Below, piece by piece: positions 9,846 through 18,915 of a stretch of DNA of 54,163 nt (position 1 is its first letter; each line of letters begins with the position of its first letter). The notes below the pieces were generated by a model. That model was given only the letters and a program-made list of their open reading frames with translations, was not told where the DNA came from and made no database searches. The position numbers and the translations under genes are program-made. Origin of the DNA: Bryobacteraceae bacterium (GTDB lineage: Bacteria > Acidobacteriota > Terriglobia > Bryobacterales > Bryobacteraceae); the NCBI GenBank assembly GCA_019748195.1, contig JAIEPW010000078.1, forward strand, positions 1-54,163, given 5' to 3'.

Positions 9846-10151
9846 TCAGCCGGAAGTGTCAAACCGCGCCTTCCATTCGTTTATCGGACGCAGGCTATGG
9901 TTCTCACGTAGTGCGATGGATATCGCCGCCAGTTCGCCCGCCTCCAATTCGTTTCGCTGGATCTCAACCGCCATTTCGGTGACGGCCTGAGCCCGACGCA
10001 CCTCAATCCATTCCGGGCGAGCCTGAATCCAGGCGGCCACCGCAGTCGGCGTCCCTGGAGCGCTCAACTCCCGCAAGACCTCCTCCGGGATCACAACCCG
10101 CCTGTACAGCCGCCGCGGCAGTCGCGAGCGGTTCCTTGCCGTGTTGGCCAA
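9846..10151 (-). pseudogene. Remnant of a PIN-domain (DUF3368-like) toxin
   Basis: A 101-residue frame resembling the middle of PIN-domain VapC-like or DUF3368 proteins: LPRRLYRRVVIPEEVLREL, then AVAAWIQARPEWIEV and LEAGELAAISIALRENHSL. The N-terminal strand with the first catalytic Asp is missing, and the C-terminus (RPINEWKARF) diverges where the second acidic pair would be. No matching antitoxin gene is adjacent. Both ends look eroded, so a non-functional relic is the best reading; a real small protein of another role is possible. Confidence 0.55.
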
Positions 10152-10281
10152 GGCGGGCGGCGCTGAGCCGGAACCGGGCCTTCGGATTCCGTAGCCGGGA
10201 CAGGTGCGCTCGACGCCAATTCAGAGCCGAGTTTCCCGCGCCCCCGCTCTACGCACCCGCCCGGCATGCACACAATAGATC

Positions 10282-10617
10282 ATGCGCCTGATGGACCGCT
10301 TGGCCGTGGTGGTGACGCCGCGCCGCCCGTTCTATGAATGGGTCCAGTTCGTGGAGCACGATCCGGACCTGACGCTCGAAGACGTCCGCGAGGAGCCGAG
10401 CGTGTACCTGCTTCCGGAGGTGGACGCGGAAGCAGACCTGTTGCAGTTGCTGGAGCTCTGCTACGGCCCCATCTTCGACGAGCAATTGGCGTCCTGGTAT
10501 CCCGACGGGGACTCCTGGCCGCTCGACCGCTCCTTCGCCATGTTCCGTGACTGGTTCGATGTCACCTATCACTCCATGGTGTGGGACCTGCTGGCGGAGG
10601 ACAACGATCCACCGTAA
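10282..10617 (+). CDS. Small conserved acidic protein of unknown function
   Basis: A 111-residue, acidic, soluble protein (MRLMDRLAVVVTPRRPFYEW...). It resembles a small conserved family with a VVVTPKxPFxxW opening, an EDVREEPSVYLLPE segment and a C-terminal block with WPLDRSFAMFRDWFDV. That memory is of uncharacterised proteins, so no role is offered. An alternative start at the third Met codon (10291) is possible; neither has a strong ribosome site. It stands alone between the PIN relic and the convergent propeller gene. Confidence 0.6.
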   Translation: MRLMDRLAVVVTPRRPFYEWVQFVEHDPDLTLEDVREEPSVYLLPEVDAEADLLQLLELCYGPIFDEQLASWYPDGDSWPLDRSFAMFRDWFDVTYHSMVWDLLAEDNDPP

Positions 10618-10683
10618 GGAGACCGACGCCCGGCACTCGTTCTGCGCGGCGCGGCTGGGTTTCTCTTCTACGCATGCGGCGAG

Positions 10684-12603
10684 CTAGCGGAGCGCAACCG
10701 TTGTCTGAAAAACCGTCCAATGGGAGCCAATGATCAGCGCAAAGTAGACCCGTTCCCCGGCCCCCGCGTTTGCCGGCACTCTGACGTTCACTTGCAGCAG
10801 CCCCGCGACCGACCCTGGTGAACTTCCGGCGTACAGCACTTCGCCTTGCCCCCAGTCTCCAGTAAGGCCCCGGGCAAAGAATGCCGAAACCGGCAAACTG
10901 GCGCGCGGCACAACCCCGCTGACAATCTCGCCGTCCACCAGGCCCGGGTCCGCCTCGCCTCCTCCCGTCCCGAAAATAGTAATGATCGACCCTCTCAGGG
11001 CAGGATTCGAGGGTGAGTTGACGGTCCCGTCCTCGTTCAAAATCGCCCCCTGACCCTGGCCGGTGCTATCCACGCTGAAAATTCCGGGACGTGAGGCCAG
11101 CACAGGCGCCGTCACCGCATCGGACCGCACGCCGGCATGCTCCACCTGAACATCCACCCAGGTCCGGTCGGCGATGGCGTAAGGCACGATGGCGCTGCTC
11201 TGTTTGTCGGATACATATAAGAGAGGAGCCGCCACGCCGTTGAACAGGATGCGCGTGTCGGCCAGGGTGGTTGCCAGCCTGCGGTCCTCGGTCACGCGCA
11301 GCGGGACTAGTTCCGATGGGCCCATGGCGGAGCCGAACAGCGTTACCATCTCGCCTGGAGCCACGCCTCCGCCCACATAACTGGCCGCGTTCACCACGCA
11401 ATCCGGGAAGATACGCGGGCCGGGCCCGGCAGCCGGCGCCGCGGTTTTCTCGAACTTGGCGATAAAGGCGCCGCTGGACGAATTCGGTGGCGCAAGGAGG
11501 CCCGTGAGTTCCAGCCCGGAGTCATTCTCCACAAACATGGCGGTTCCCTCCCGCCCGACCACGTAGACGCTACCGGCATCCACGGCCACGCCGCTCGCCC
11601 AAGCTGCGTGAGCAGTGCCGAACTGGCGGGTCCACACCTCCCCGCCGTTGAGGTCGTACTTGCGCACAAAGGAGTCGCCGCCGGAACCAGAGGCACATTG
11701 CCCCGGCAAAGCGTGCGGATAATCCCTAAACCCGGCGATGTACACGCCGGTGGCATCCGCCGTCACGCCACCCGAGTAGAACTTGCCCAACTGACGCATC
11801 CACATTCGGTTCCCCGCGGCGTCGTACTTCAGAAGAGAGTGTTCTCCGGTCCCGGGGTCGTTCACAACGTAGACGCCCGAGCCGTCCGTCGCCAGGCCCA
11901 CGGACCATACGGGGACGCTCCATCGCCGGGTCCACCAGGGGTTGCCGCGCGCGTCGTATTTCCTCAACACCAACTCGTCAGGAAGGAACCCTTCACTGCG
12001 GCCTATTCTTGCCAGAACGTAGACGGCTGTCCCATCCACAGTCACACCCCGTGGACCTTCACCAGACGGACTTAGAATCGTCCATAATTCCGTTCCTTCG
12101 TGATCGTACTTACGCAAGTACGGCGAACTGGGGAAGTTGGGTCCGGTCACGTATACATATACGCCACCGGCATCAGCGGCCAGTCCGGCGGGATTGTCTA
12201 ACTGGCGGCTCCACAATTCGGTCCCTCCCGGGCTGTATTTGCGAACGACCCACTGATCGCCGGCCCCAATGCTCCCCAGGACGTAGACGCCCGTGAGGTG
12301 CGCCGCTACGCTGACCAGGAATGTTTCGCCCTTCGATGTGGAAGCGGTGAGTTCCTGGGTCCACAGCACAGTGCCGAGTAAGTCATACTTGCGCACGGCT
12401 GCTTTCTCACAGCGACCTTGCGAGCACTGTCGATAACCAACTACGTAGATGCCGGACGCATCCGCCGCTACCGCAGTGGCGCGGTCCATCCCGGGAGTGG
12501 TGAACTGGCGGAAAAAGGTCATCGTTTGCCCATGGGCCGGGCGAGCGCCGATCGACAAGCCGAGCGCGATCAGCGTCAACAAAGGGCCGGTATAGCGAAG
12601 CAT
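10684..12603 (-). CDS. Exported SBBP-type beta-propeller protein with TIGR03437 C-terminal domain
   Basis: A 639-residue secreted protein. The ATG at 12603 begins a signal peptide (MLRYTGPLLTLIALGLSIGA, cleavage near AHGQ) and has GAGG six bases upstream. Residues about 25-385 form repeats of 50-60 residues with GVYVVG...VRKYDxxGxxLWTRQ, typical SBBP/PQQ-like propeller blades. The C-terminal 240 residues are a TIGR03437 domain (ASYVGGGVAPGEMVTLFGS, GQGAILNEDGTVNSPSNPA, ITIFGTGGGEAD), found mainly in Solibacter-like Acidobacteria. Function unknown; probably binds something at the cell surface. It follows decayed TIGR03437 sequence belonging to the upstream gene. Confidence 0.85.
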   Translation of the reverse strand: MLRYTGPLLTLIALGLSIGARPAHGQTMTFFRQFTTPGMDRATAVAADASGIYVVGYRQCSQGRCEKAAVRKYDLLGTVLWTQELTASTSKGETFLVSVAAHLTGVYVLGSIGAGDQWVVRKYSPGGTELWSRQLDNPAGLAADAGGVYVYVTGPNFPSSPYLRKYDHEGTELWTILSPSGEGPRGVTVDGTAVYVLARIGRSEGFLPDELVLRKYDARGNPWWTRRWSVPVWSVGLATDGSGVYVVNDPGTGEHSLLKYDAAGNRMWMRQLGKFYSGGVTADATGVYIAGFRDYPHALPGQCASGSGGDSFVRKYDLNGGEVWTRQFGTAHAAWASGVAVDAGSVYVVGREGTAMFVENDSGLELTGLLAPPNSSSGAFIAKFEKTAAPAAGPGPRIFPDCVVNAASYVGGGVAPGEMVTLFGSAMGPSELVPLRVTEDRRLATTLADTRILFNGVAAPLLYVSDKQSSAIVPYAIADRTWVDVQVEHAGVRSDAVTAPVLASRPGIFSVDSTGQGQGAILNEDGTVNSPSNPALRGSIITIFGTGGGEADPGLVDGEIVSGVVPRASLPVSAFFARGLTGDWGQGEVLYAGSSPGSVAGLLQVNVRVPANAGAGERVYFALIIGSHWTVFQTTVALR

Positions 12604-12632
12604 AAGTTGCCTCACATCAGTTTTCCGACACA

Positions 12633-12985
12633 TCACCGCACTCCCATCGTGACTTCCTTGCTCGGGCGAGCAAGGTAAGTCAACCGCAAGCTCCCCTCGG
12701 TCAGGCCGGTGAGGTAAATCTCCAGGACCTCGCCGGTCACGGCGGGGTCGCTGGACGAGGCCCCCCGCGGTGTCCCCCCGTGCAGCATCGCGCCCTGCCC
12801 TTGCCCGGGCCCGACAGGGAGAACAACACGCCGGTGGAAGGGTCCTAAAATCCGGCGCTGGTCCGGATTGGGATCACCCCCCGGCGGAAGCCTCAACTGG
12901 ATGCCGCCCGCCGCTCCGTGCTCATGTTTTCAGTCGCGGTGAACGTACCCGGGGATTGCGCCACCACAATTGCGTGACCCGCCGC
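12633..12985 (-). pseudogene. Decayed TIGR03437 domain downstream of the NHL protein
   Basis: Minus-strand DNA encodes in two frames pieces of a TIGR03437 domain. The upstream piece (12985-12898) reads AIVVAQSPGTFTATENMSTE then stops; the second (12896-12633) reads GPGQGQGAMLHGGT, SSSDPAVTGEVLEIYLTGLT and ends LTYLARPSKEVTMGVR before the stop. Proteins of this family usually end in such an RxSNEVTIGV tail. A frameshift and an internal deletion separate the pieces. The natural parent is the NHL gene that ends at 13011 without any C-terminal domain. Confidence 0.7.
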
Positions 12986-13010
12986 TCCCCAACAACAGCA
13001 GCGGAAGAAC

Positions 13011-15041
13011 TCACTTCACCGCTCGCAGCATGCGAATCACGTGGTTATTGGCGTCCGCCACATAGATTTCGCCCGCGGCATTGACGGCGATTCCTAGGGG
13101 ATTGTTAAAGGATGCGGCCGAGGCCGGGCCGCCATCGCCCGAGTAACCCGGGGTTCCGTTTCCCCCAACCGTGGAGATGGTCCCGTCCCTGGCCACTCTA
13201 CGGATCTGGACTCCCAGGATGAAGATGTTGCCCTCGGTGTCCACGGCCAGGGCAGGCGACCTATTGTAGTTTTCATTATCGTTCGGAGCGACGGAAACAA
13301 CGACTCCATCCGGCGACAGCTTGCGGATACCGCATTGGTCCGCGATGTACAGTTGGCTGGAAGTATCCACCGCCACGGCCGTCGGCAACAAGAAACCGCC
13401 CGATTGGCAGCCCGCAAAAAGCCCCGCGCCCGCGACTGTCGTGATGATTCCGGACGTGGAAACCTTCCGGATACTCAAGTGGGAGGTGTCCGCGATGTAC
13501 ACGTTGCCGTTTGGATCGACGGCGACACCGCGCGGGCCAGCAAGGTTGGCGCTGGTGGCCGGGCCGCCGTCGCTCCACGGCCCGAAGCCGTGACCCGTGA
13601 CCCCATTCCCGGCGATCGTGGTGATGATCCCGCTGGGCGAAACCTTGCGAATGCGGTGGTCAGCGGTGTCGGCGATGTACAGGTTCCCGAAGGCGTCCAC
13701 GGCCACGCCCCCAGGGCCCCTCAGTTGCGCATCGATCGCCGGGCCGCCGTCGCCCGAGTACCCCGAGGTTCCGTTGCCCGCAACCGTCGTGATGACTCCC
13801 TCCGGGGAGACCTTCCGCACGCGGCTATTGCCGGTATCCGCGATATAGAGGTTTGCCGAAGCATCCACGGCCACGCCCGACGGATAGTACAGGGCAGCGT
13901 CCTCGGCGCGGCCGCCATCGCCCCAATAGCTTCTTGGATCTCCGCTTCCCGCGATGTTTGAGACCACTCCCAGTGGTGAAATCTTCCGGATTCTGGAGTT
14001 CCCGGTATCGGCGACGTAAAGATTGCCTTCGGCATCCAGCGCAACGCCAACCGGACAACTCAGCGGGGGGTCGCGTATGATGCTGCGATAAGTGCAGGCA
14101 AGCTCGCCGTGGTAAAGGAAAGCATTGACACCAGCAGCGGTTGTAATGAGTCCGCCGGGGGAGAACTTGCGGACGCGGTTGTTCTCCGTATCCGAAATGT
14201 ACACAATTCCCGCCGCGTCCACCGCGATTCCTCGCGGCGTTTGCAAAATCGCACTGGTGGCGGGGCCGTTTTCGTCCTGGTCTCCCGGATTGTTGTTGGT
14301 GACCCAATTCAGGCCGCCGGCAACCTTGTCGACGGCGCCGGTGGGTGTCACCCGGAGGATACGTCCGACATAGCGGGGGTCACAATCGTAGGGACAAGCG
14401 GCTTCGCCGAAGGCATAGTCGGTGACAAAGACGTTGCCGGAGGCGTCGACCGCGACGCCCTCTGCATGGTCGAGTCCCGCCACGACGGTGGTTATCAGGC
14501 CCTCTGACGAAACTTTCCGAACGCGCCTGTTTCCGGCGTCCGCGATATAAAGATTGCCGGAGGTGTCCACCGCGATTCCCACCGGGTAATGCAGTTGAGC
14601 GTTGCCGGCCGCGCCTCCGTCGCCCGAGTCTCCCGCGGCGCCGGTTCCCGCGACGGTGGCAATGATGCCGTCTGGGGAGACTTTGCGAATCCGGTGGCCG
14701 GCGTTCTCGGCGATGTAAACATTACCCGAGGCGTCCGTGGCTAATCCCGCCGGCCAAGCCAGTAAAGCGCTGGAAGCCGCGCCGCCGTCGCCCGCGCTGC
14801 CGAATCGGCCGGCGCCCGCAAAGCGCGTCAGGATGCCTTTCGCGTCCACCTTGAAAACCGAATTTCCGCCGGCAAAATACACGTCTCCCGCATTGTTGGC
14901 CGCGATCCCACCAGAAATCGGAACGGGCGCGCCGAGCGCCGGAACCGACGAAGGCGGTGGTCCGCCCCCAGCGATGGTCGCGATGGTGTACGGCTGCGCG
15001 GACAGGGCACACACGCTCAGCAGCCAGAAAGAGAACTTCAT
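13011..15041 (-). CDS. Exported NHL-repeat beta-propeller protein
   Basis: A 676-residue secreted protein: signal peptide MKFSFWLLSVCALSAQ, then about a dozen NHL repeats of roughly 55 residues, each with a block like GIAVDTSGNLYIADAGNRRVRKVS and a loop like AGTGAAGDSGDGG(A/P)A. These fold into one or two six-bladed propellers. GAGGTG precedes the ATG by about five bases. It ends at VIRMLRAVK, directly after the last blade, where relatives continue into a TIGR03437 domain; that domain's remains follow at 12633-12985. The protein is therefore probably a C-terminally truncated but expressed form. Role unknown. Confidence 0.85.
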   Translation of the reverse strand: MKFSFWLLSVCALSAQPYTIATIAGGGPPPSSVPALGAPVPISGGIAANNAGDVYFAGGNSVFKVDAKGILTRFAGAGRFGSAGDGGAASSALLAWPAGLATDASGNVYIAENAGHRIRKVSPDGIIATVAGTGAAGDSGDGGAAGNAQLHYPVGIAVDTSGNLYIADAGNRRVRKVSSEGLITTVVAGLDHAEGVAVDASGNVFVTDYAFGEAACPYDCDPRYVGRILRVTPTGAVDKVAGGLNWVTNNNPGDQDENGPATSAILQTPRGIAVDAAGIVYISDTENNRVRKFSPGGLITTAAGVNAFLYHGELACTYRSIIRDPPLSCPVGVALDAEGNLYVADTGNSRIRKISPLGVVSNIAGSGDPRSYWGDGGRAEDAALYYPSGVAVDASANLYIADTGNSRVRKVSPEGVITTVAGNGTSGYSGDGGPAIDAQLRGPGGVAVDAFGNLYIADTADHRIRKVSPSGIITTIAGNGVTGHGFGPWSDGGPATSANLAGPRGVAVDPNGNVYIADTSHLSIRKVSTSGIITTVAGAGLFAGCQSGGFLLPTAVAVDTSSQLYIADQCGIRKLSPDGVVVSVAPNDNENYNRSPALAVDTEGNIFILGVQIRRVARDGTISTVGGNGTPGYSGDGGPASAASFNNPLGIAVNAAGEIYVADANNHVIRMLRAVK

Positions 15042-15058
15042 ATCTCACCTCGTAAATT

Positions 15059-15097
15059 TCACTGCACTCCAATGGTGACTTCGTTGATTCGCGGTCT
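15059..15097 (-). pseudogene. Orphan TIGR03437 C-terminal tail
   Basis: Twelve codons on the minus strand reading RPRINEVTIGVQ then TGA, the canonical end of a TIGR03437 domain, 17 bases before the NHL gene start. Sequence further upstream no longer encodes a recognisable domain. It implies that another gene of this family once preceded the NHL gene in the same orientation. Confidence 0.6.
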
Positions 15098-15512
15098 CCG
15101 TACTCATCCCCCGAACGACTGCCTTTTCATATTGCCTCCTCTATATCCCGCTTCTCAGCCTCGAACGACTTGCCGGGGGCGCCGCCGGCAACCGCCTGTT
15201 GTTTCTCTAGCGTCAGGCGCCGATCGAAACGGCGGCCGTCCGCGGATTGCTCCGTAATCTCCGGAACGAGTTCATTCGCCTTGGCCGAAGCGCCGCGGGA
15301 GCCGCGTCCATCCCCCCTTGGCGCACATGATGTCCGCTAGGGCGAGTCCGCAACAGGTTGCCGAAAGCAGCGTCGATACCGGCAAAACGCGCATGGCTAA
15401 CGATGCGGCCCATCGGGCGGAAAATACAAGCAGTCCGGGGTGGGCGTGGGGTTAGCCACACAGCCATCCCATTGAAAACATGTGCGGCAAGGTTTAGACT
15501 TGCTGGCAGCGG
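15098..15512. other. Divergent intergenic region
   Basis: About 415 bp between the orphan tail and the start of the TPR protein. It should hold the promoters of both the minus-strand propeller genes and the plus-strand TPR gene. No clear promoter boxes, repeats or small genes were recognised; the segment CATATTGCCTCCTCTATATC near 15130 is locally AT-richer. Confidence 0.4.
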
Positions 15513-17297
15513 ATGCCGCCCCAAGAAACCTTCAGCGCAGAGCCTGTCCGCACCCAACTGACCAAGGTGCTCGCCAGCAGAGGATTTGCGCGCAACGAGC
15601 GGCTCAGCGGTTTCCTCCGATTCGTGGTGGAGCAGGAGCTTTCCGGGCGAGGGGGTGAGCTCAAGGAATCCGTCATCGGCGTGGAGTACTTCGGCCGCCC
15701 GGCCGATTACGATGTCCGGCAGGATTCGGTGGTGCGGAATGAGGCTGGCAAGTTGCGGTCCCGCCTCGCGGAATACTATATCGGCGAGGGAGCCGCGGAC
15801 GGCTTAATCATCGACCTGCCCAAGGGGGCGTACAAACCTGCCTTCCGGCAGATCGAAAAGGCAACTCTTCTCGCGCCCGGGACTGCCGGGGCGCGGCGGC
15901 GCCGCTTCTGGATGGGGCTTGTTGCCGCCCTGGCCGGATGCGCAATGGTGCTGTCGGTCTTATGGTGGCGGGGAATGCTGCACCCCAACCAGCCGGTTTC
16001 GATCGCGGTGCTGCCCCTGATCAATTTGGATGGGAACCCCGATCACGACTATTTCGCGGACGGCCTTACGAGCGAGCTCATCCGTAATCTGTCGATCATT
16101 GAAGGGCTCGCGGTGCGTTCCGAAACTTCATCTTTTGCCTTCAAGGGCAAGCAGCAAAACATCCGGGACGCGGGAACGCAGCTCGGCGCCGATTACATTC
16201 TGGAAGGCTCGGTTTTTCGCTCCGGCCGGCAGTTGCGGATCAATGCGCGGCTGGTCCGCGCGCGTGACGACTTCCCTCTGTGGACGGGCGGGTATGACAA
16301 GGAGTTCACCGACGTTTTTGCCATCCAGGACGAGATTTCCCGCGGCATCGTTAACGGCCTGCGGCTGAAATTAGGCCAGGGCCGCCGACGATATGAGACC
16401 AGCACGGATGCGTACGATCTCTACCTGCGCGCCCGTGCCCTGCAGCTTCAGATCGGCGACGCGGGCTGGGACCAAAGCATCGAGCCGCTGATGGAAGCGA
16501 TTGCCAAAGATCCCTCCTTCGCTCCCGCTTACGCAAGCTTGGCAAAAGCCTACGCCATAAGGTCTGGCCAAACCCGGCAGGATATTCCGGACGAAGTGCG
16601 GAAATTGAGAACGGCGGCGGAGCAGGCCATTCGTTTGGACCCCCTGCTGGCCGAGGCCCACGCCGCCTTGGGGATGCTGTACGCGCGCGAAGCCCGATGG
16701 TTGGAGTCGGAGAAGAGCTTCCGGCGCGCCATTGAGCTCGATCCTGGCAGTTCGGCGTCGCATCAGAGCTTCGGAGTGTATCTTCTTCGGACTCTCGGCC
16801 GAACGAAAGAGGCGATCGAACAGTTGCGGCTCGCGGAGAAGAACGATCCGCTCTCAACACGGCTTCAATACGCGATGACGCAGGTGCTGTTGTCGGCCGG
16901 CCGTCATGATGAGGCCGCGCGATATTGCAACAAGCTTCCCGCGGGTCACGACCGGGACCTGTGCCTGGGCCGCGTCCTGTTAGGCCAGGGGAGAACGGAG
17001 GAAGCAATCCGGATATTGAGTCACCACAAGTCCGATCGAGGCTATCTCGGTTACGCTTATGCGCGGTCCGGGCGCCGTGAAGAGGCTGAAAAGCTGGCGA
17101 TGATTCTTTCGCCGCACCAACGAGCCGTGATCTTCGCGGGTTTGGGCGATAAGGAACGCGCTATTGAGGCTTTGGATCGCATGACCGTAGTGGGGCCCGT
17201 TCGGATGGGCTGGATACTGAGTAATCCGGAACTGGCTACGCTCCGCGGCGATCCGCGATGGAAAGTCCTTCGCCAGAAGGTCGGGTTGCCGGAATAG
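15513..17297 (+). CDS. Membrane protein with TolB/FlgO-like and TPR domains
   Basis: A 594-residue protein. Residues 10-115 are a soluble cytoplasmic domain (ERLSGFLRFVVEQELSG, IGVEYFGRPADYDVRQDSVV, VRNEAGKLRSRLAEYY) seen at the front of many acidobacterial TPR signalling proteins. A transmembrane helix follows at about 132-152. Residues 161-285 form a TolB/FlgO-like alpha/beta domain (IAVLPLINLDGNPDHDYFADG, LGADYILEGSVFRSGRQLRI). The rest carries TPR repeats, clear at LAEAHAALGMLYAREARWLE and ELDPGSSASHQSFGVYLL. Such proteins are thought to be regulators or assembly factors; that is family-level inference. It is transcribed away from the NHL gene. Confidence 0.82.
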   Translation: MPPQETFSAEPVRTQLTKVLASRGFARNERLSGFLRFVVEQELSGRGGELKESVIGVEYFGRPADYDVRQDSVVRNEAGKLRSRLAEYYIGEGAADGLIIDLPKGAYKPAFRQIEKATLLAPGTAGARRRRFWMGLVAALAGCAMVLSVLWWRGMLHPNQPVSIAVLPLINLDGNPDHDYFADGLTSELIRNLSIIEGLAVRSETSSFAFKGKQQNIRDAGTQLGADYILEGSVFRSGRQLRINARLVRARDDFPLWTGGYDKEFTDVFAIQDEISRGIVNGLRLKLGQGRRRYETSTDAYDLYLRARALQLQIGDAGWDQSIEPLMEAIAKDPSFAPAYASLAKAYAIRSGQTRQDIPDEVRKLRTAAEQAIRLDPLLAEAHAALGMLYAREARWLESEKSFRRAIELDPGSSASHQSFGVYLLRTLGRTKEAIEQLRLAEKNDPLSTRLQYAMTQVLLSAGRHDEAARYCNKLPAGHDRDLCLGRVLLGQGRTEEAIRILSHHKSDRGYLGYAYARSGRREEAEKLAMILSPHQRAVIFAGLGDKERAIEALDRMTVVGPVRMGWILSNPELATLRGDPRWKVLRQKVGLPE

Positions 17298-17502
17298 CCC
17301 TTCGGAACCATCAATACGGCGCTTCGATGGCGCCTGACGGCGGTTGCCGGCTTGTCCGGCCGTAAGTCACTGATGTCGCAAATCCAGGCATGAGGAAACG
17401 GACCTAGTACTTTTTCAACGGGCAATTTCCGCGCCGAATCCGCCGACTTCATTGAGCGGGATTTCTCCCGCTCCTACTCGACAGCGAATTCGGAGCATAA
17501 CA

Positions 17503-18306
17503 ATGATCGCGATCTGGAGAACTCTTCGCGCCGGCTTTCTTGGCGCCCTCTGCTTGATACCAGCCACCCTGGCTCCGGTGCAGGGCAGCTATATCACGGG
17601 AAACATCAACAGCGGCGCCGACGGCGTCGTTTGCGGAGCGGTAAACGAACCGTTCCTCACCTGTCCGCCCTACAACGGGCCTCTCGGTCTCAACATCGGC
17701 AGCGCCGCCCTGCAGGTGGACTTCGGCTTGAACCGGGTCCTGGCGAGCGCCGGCGCGTCGTCTTCCACGGAATGGATGGTCCGCTACGGCCTCACCGGCG
17801 CCGCTCCCAACACGCAGATCCCGCTCACCGTTGAGATCGGCTTCGACCTGACAGCGATTAACGCGGCCGTGAACGCGCAATCGGAGTTCCGCATGGTCCT
17901 CAATAACAACTCGCTCTTTCCGTTCATCATCCGCATTGCCACCAATGGCTTAGGCAATCGCTGCGACGATCAGCCGGTGGGGGCGCCGTGCATGTCCGGA
18001 CCGCACAGCGGAATCTGGACCCAGACCGTCATGGCGTCCGTGGATCCCAACAACAGGCTGTATCTCAACGTGGGAGCGAGCAACTTCGGGGGCGGTCTTG
18101 TGGATGCCTTCAACACGGTTTGGATCCATCGAATTATCGTGCCCGACGGGATCAATTGGAACTACCAGGATCTCGCCGGAAACCCACTGAACTTCCAGCA
18201 CGCGAGCGCGACCGCGGTGCCGGAGCCTGGCTCCTTGGCGCTGCTGAGCACCGGCCTGCTCGTCGTGATTGTGCGGGGACGGAGGAGGTTCCGCGGCGTG
18301 ATATGA
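17503..18306 (+). CDS. PEP-CTERM sorting-signal protein, exported
   Basis: A 267-residue exported protein with a signal peptide (MIAIWRTLRAGFLGALCLIP) and a classic PEP-CTERM tail: VPEPGSLALLSTGLL, a short membrane span and a basic end GRRRFRG. Exosortases recognise such tails and process the protein at the membrane, usually in organisms making exopolysaccharide. The middle part is Asn/Gly-rich and has no recognised domain. The ATG at 17503 is preferred over an upstream frame start at 17452 because it opens the signal peptide. Nine bases separate its stop from the sigma-factor start, implying one operon. No exosortase gene is in the window. Confidence 0.85.
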   Translation: MIAIWRTLRAGFLGALCLIPATLAPVQGSYITGNINSGADGVVCGAVNEPFLTCPPYNGPLGLNIGSAALQVDFGLNRVLASAGASSSTEWMVRYGLTGAAPNTQIPLTVEIGFDLTAINAAVNAQSEFRMVLNNNSLFPFIIRIATNGLGNRCDDQPVGAPCMSGPHSGIWTQTVMASVDPNNRLYLNVGASNFGGGLVDAFNTVWIHRIIVPDGINWNYQDLAGNPLNFQHASATAVPEPGSLALLSTGLLVVIVRGRRRFRGVI

Positions 18307-18315
18307 TCGCCCTGC

Positions 18316-18897
18316 GTGAGCACCGAGGGCGAAAAGATCACCCAGCTCCTCGAGGAATGGAGACTCGGCGACCAATCCGCCTTCGACCGGATCGCGCCCG
18401 CCGTCCTGGATCACCTGCGCGAAGTTGCCCGGGCTTATCTGACGCGGGAACGCCCCGGTCACACGCTGCAGGCCACCGCCCTGGTCAACGAGGTGTTCCT
18501 CCGGCTGATCGATAGCCAGCGGGTACGCTATTCCAGCCGCGCTCACTTTTACGCGTTTGCCGCCAAGCTCATGCGCCGCATCCTGGTGGATTCCGCGCGC
18601 AGCGGCGCCGCCCGGAAGCGCGGCTCCAGTTTGGAGCGCGTCGCCCTCGCGCCGGAACTCGCCTGGGTGGATGCCGCCTCGGAGGAAATGCTGGACCTGG
18701 ATCTGGCGCTGGCGGAATTGGCCGGGCTGGACCCGCAAAAAGTGCAAACCCTGGAAATCCGTTTTTTCCTCGGGGCCACCTCCGAGGAAACCGCGGATCT
18801 GACCGGGCAATCCAGAGCCAAAGTGGACCGGGACATCAAGTTCGCGCTCTCCTGGCTGCACCGGCGCCTGCGCGGTTCCTTCCCCGTCAAAACGTAG
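18316..18897 (+). CDS. ECF-type RNA polymerase sigma factor (ECF_Ribo/Sig-70_X6 group)
   Basis: A 193-residue sigma factor starting at a GTG. Region 2 is seen in AFDRIAPAVLDHLREVARAYL, HTLQATALVNEVFLRLI and SRAHFYAFAAKLMRRILVD; region 4 in FFLGATSEETADLTGQSRAKVDRDIKFALSWLHRRL, where the residues contact the -35 element. This ECF group in Acidobacteria and Planctomycetes is commonly encoded beside a Ser/Thr kinase, as here (18 bases to the next gene), and the kinase is thought to control its activity. No anti-sigma factor is present. Confidence 0.92.
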   Translation: MSTEGEKITQLLEEWRLGDQSAFDRIAPAVLDHLREVARAYLTRERPGHTLQATALVNEVFLRLIDSQRVRYSSRAHFYAFAAKLMRRILVDSARSGAARKRGSSLERVALAPELAWVDAASEEMLDLDLALAELAGLDPQKVQTLEIRFFLGATSEETADLTGQSRAKVDRDIKFALSWLHRRLRGSFPVKT

Positions 18898-18915
18898 ATC
18901 CAAGCAGGAGGAATC

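Noticed and set aside
12603-12640. Longer start at 12636 for the SBBP protein.
   Set aside because: It adds MMCRKTDVRQL ahead of a good signal peptide, while the inner ATG has a proper ribosome site.
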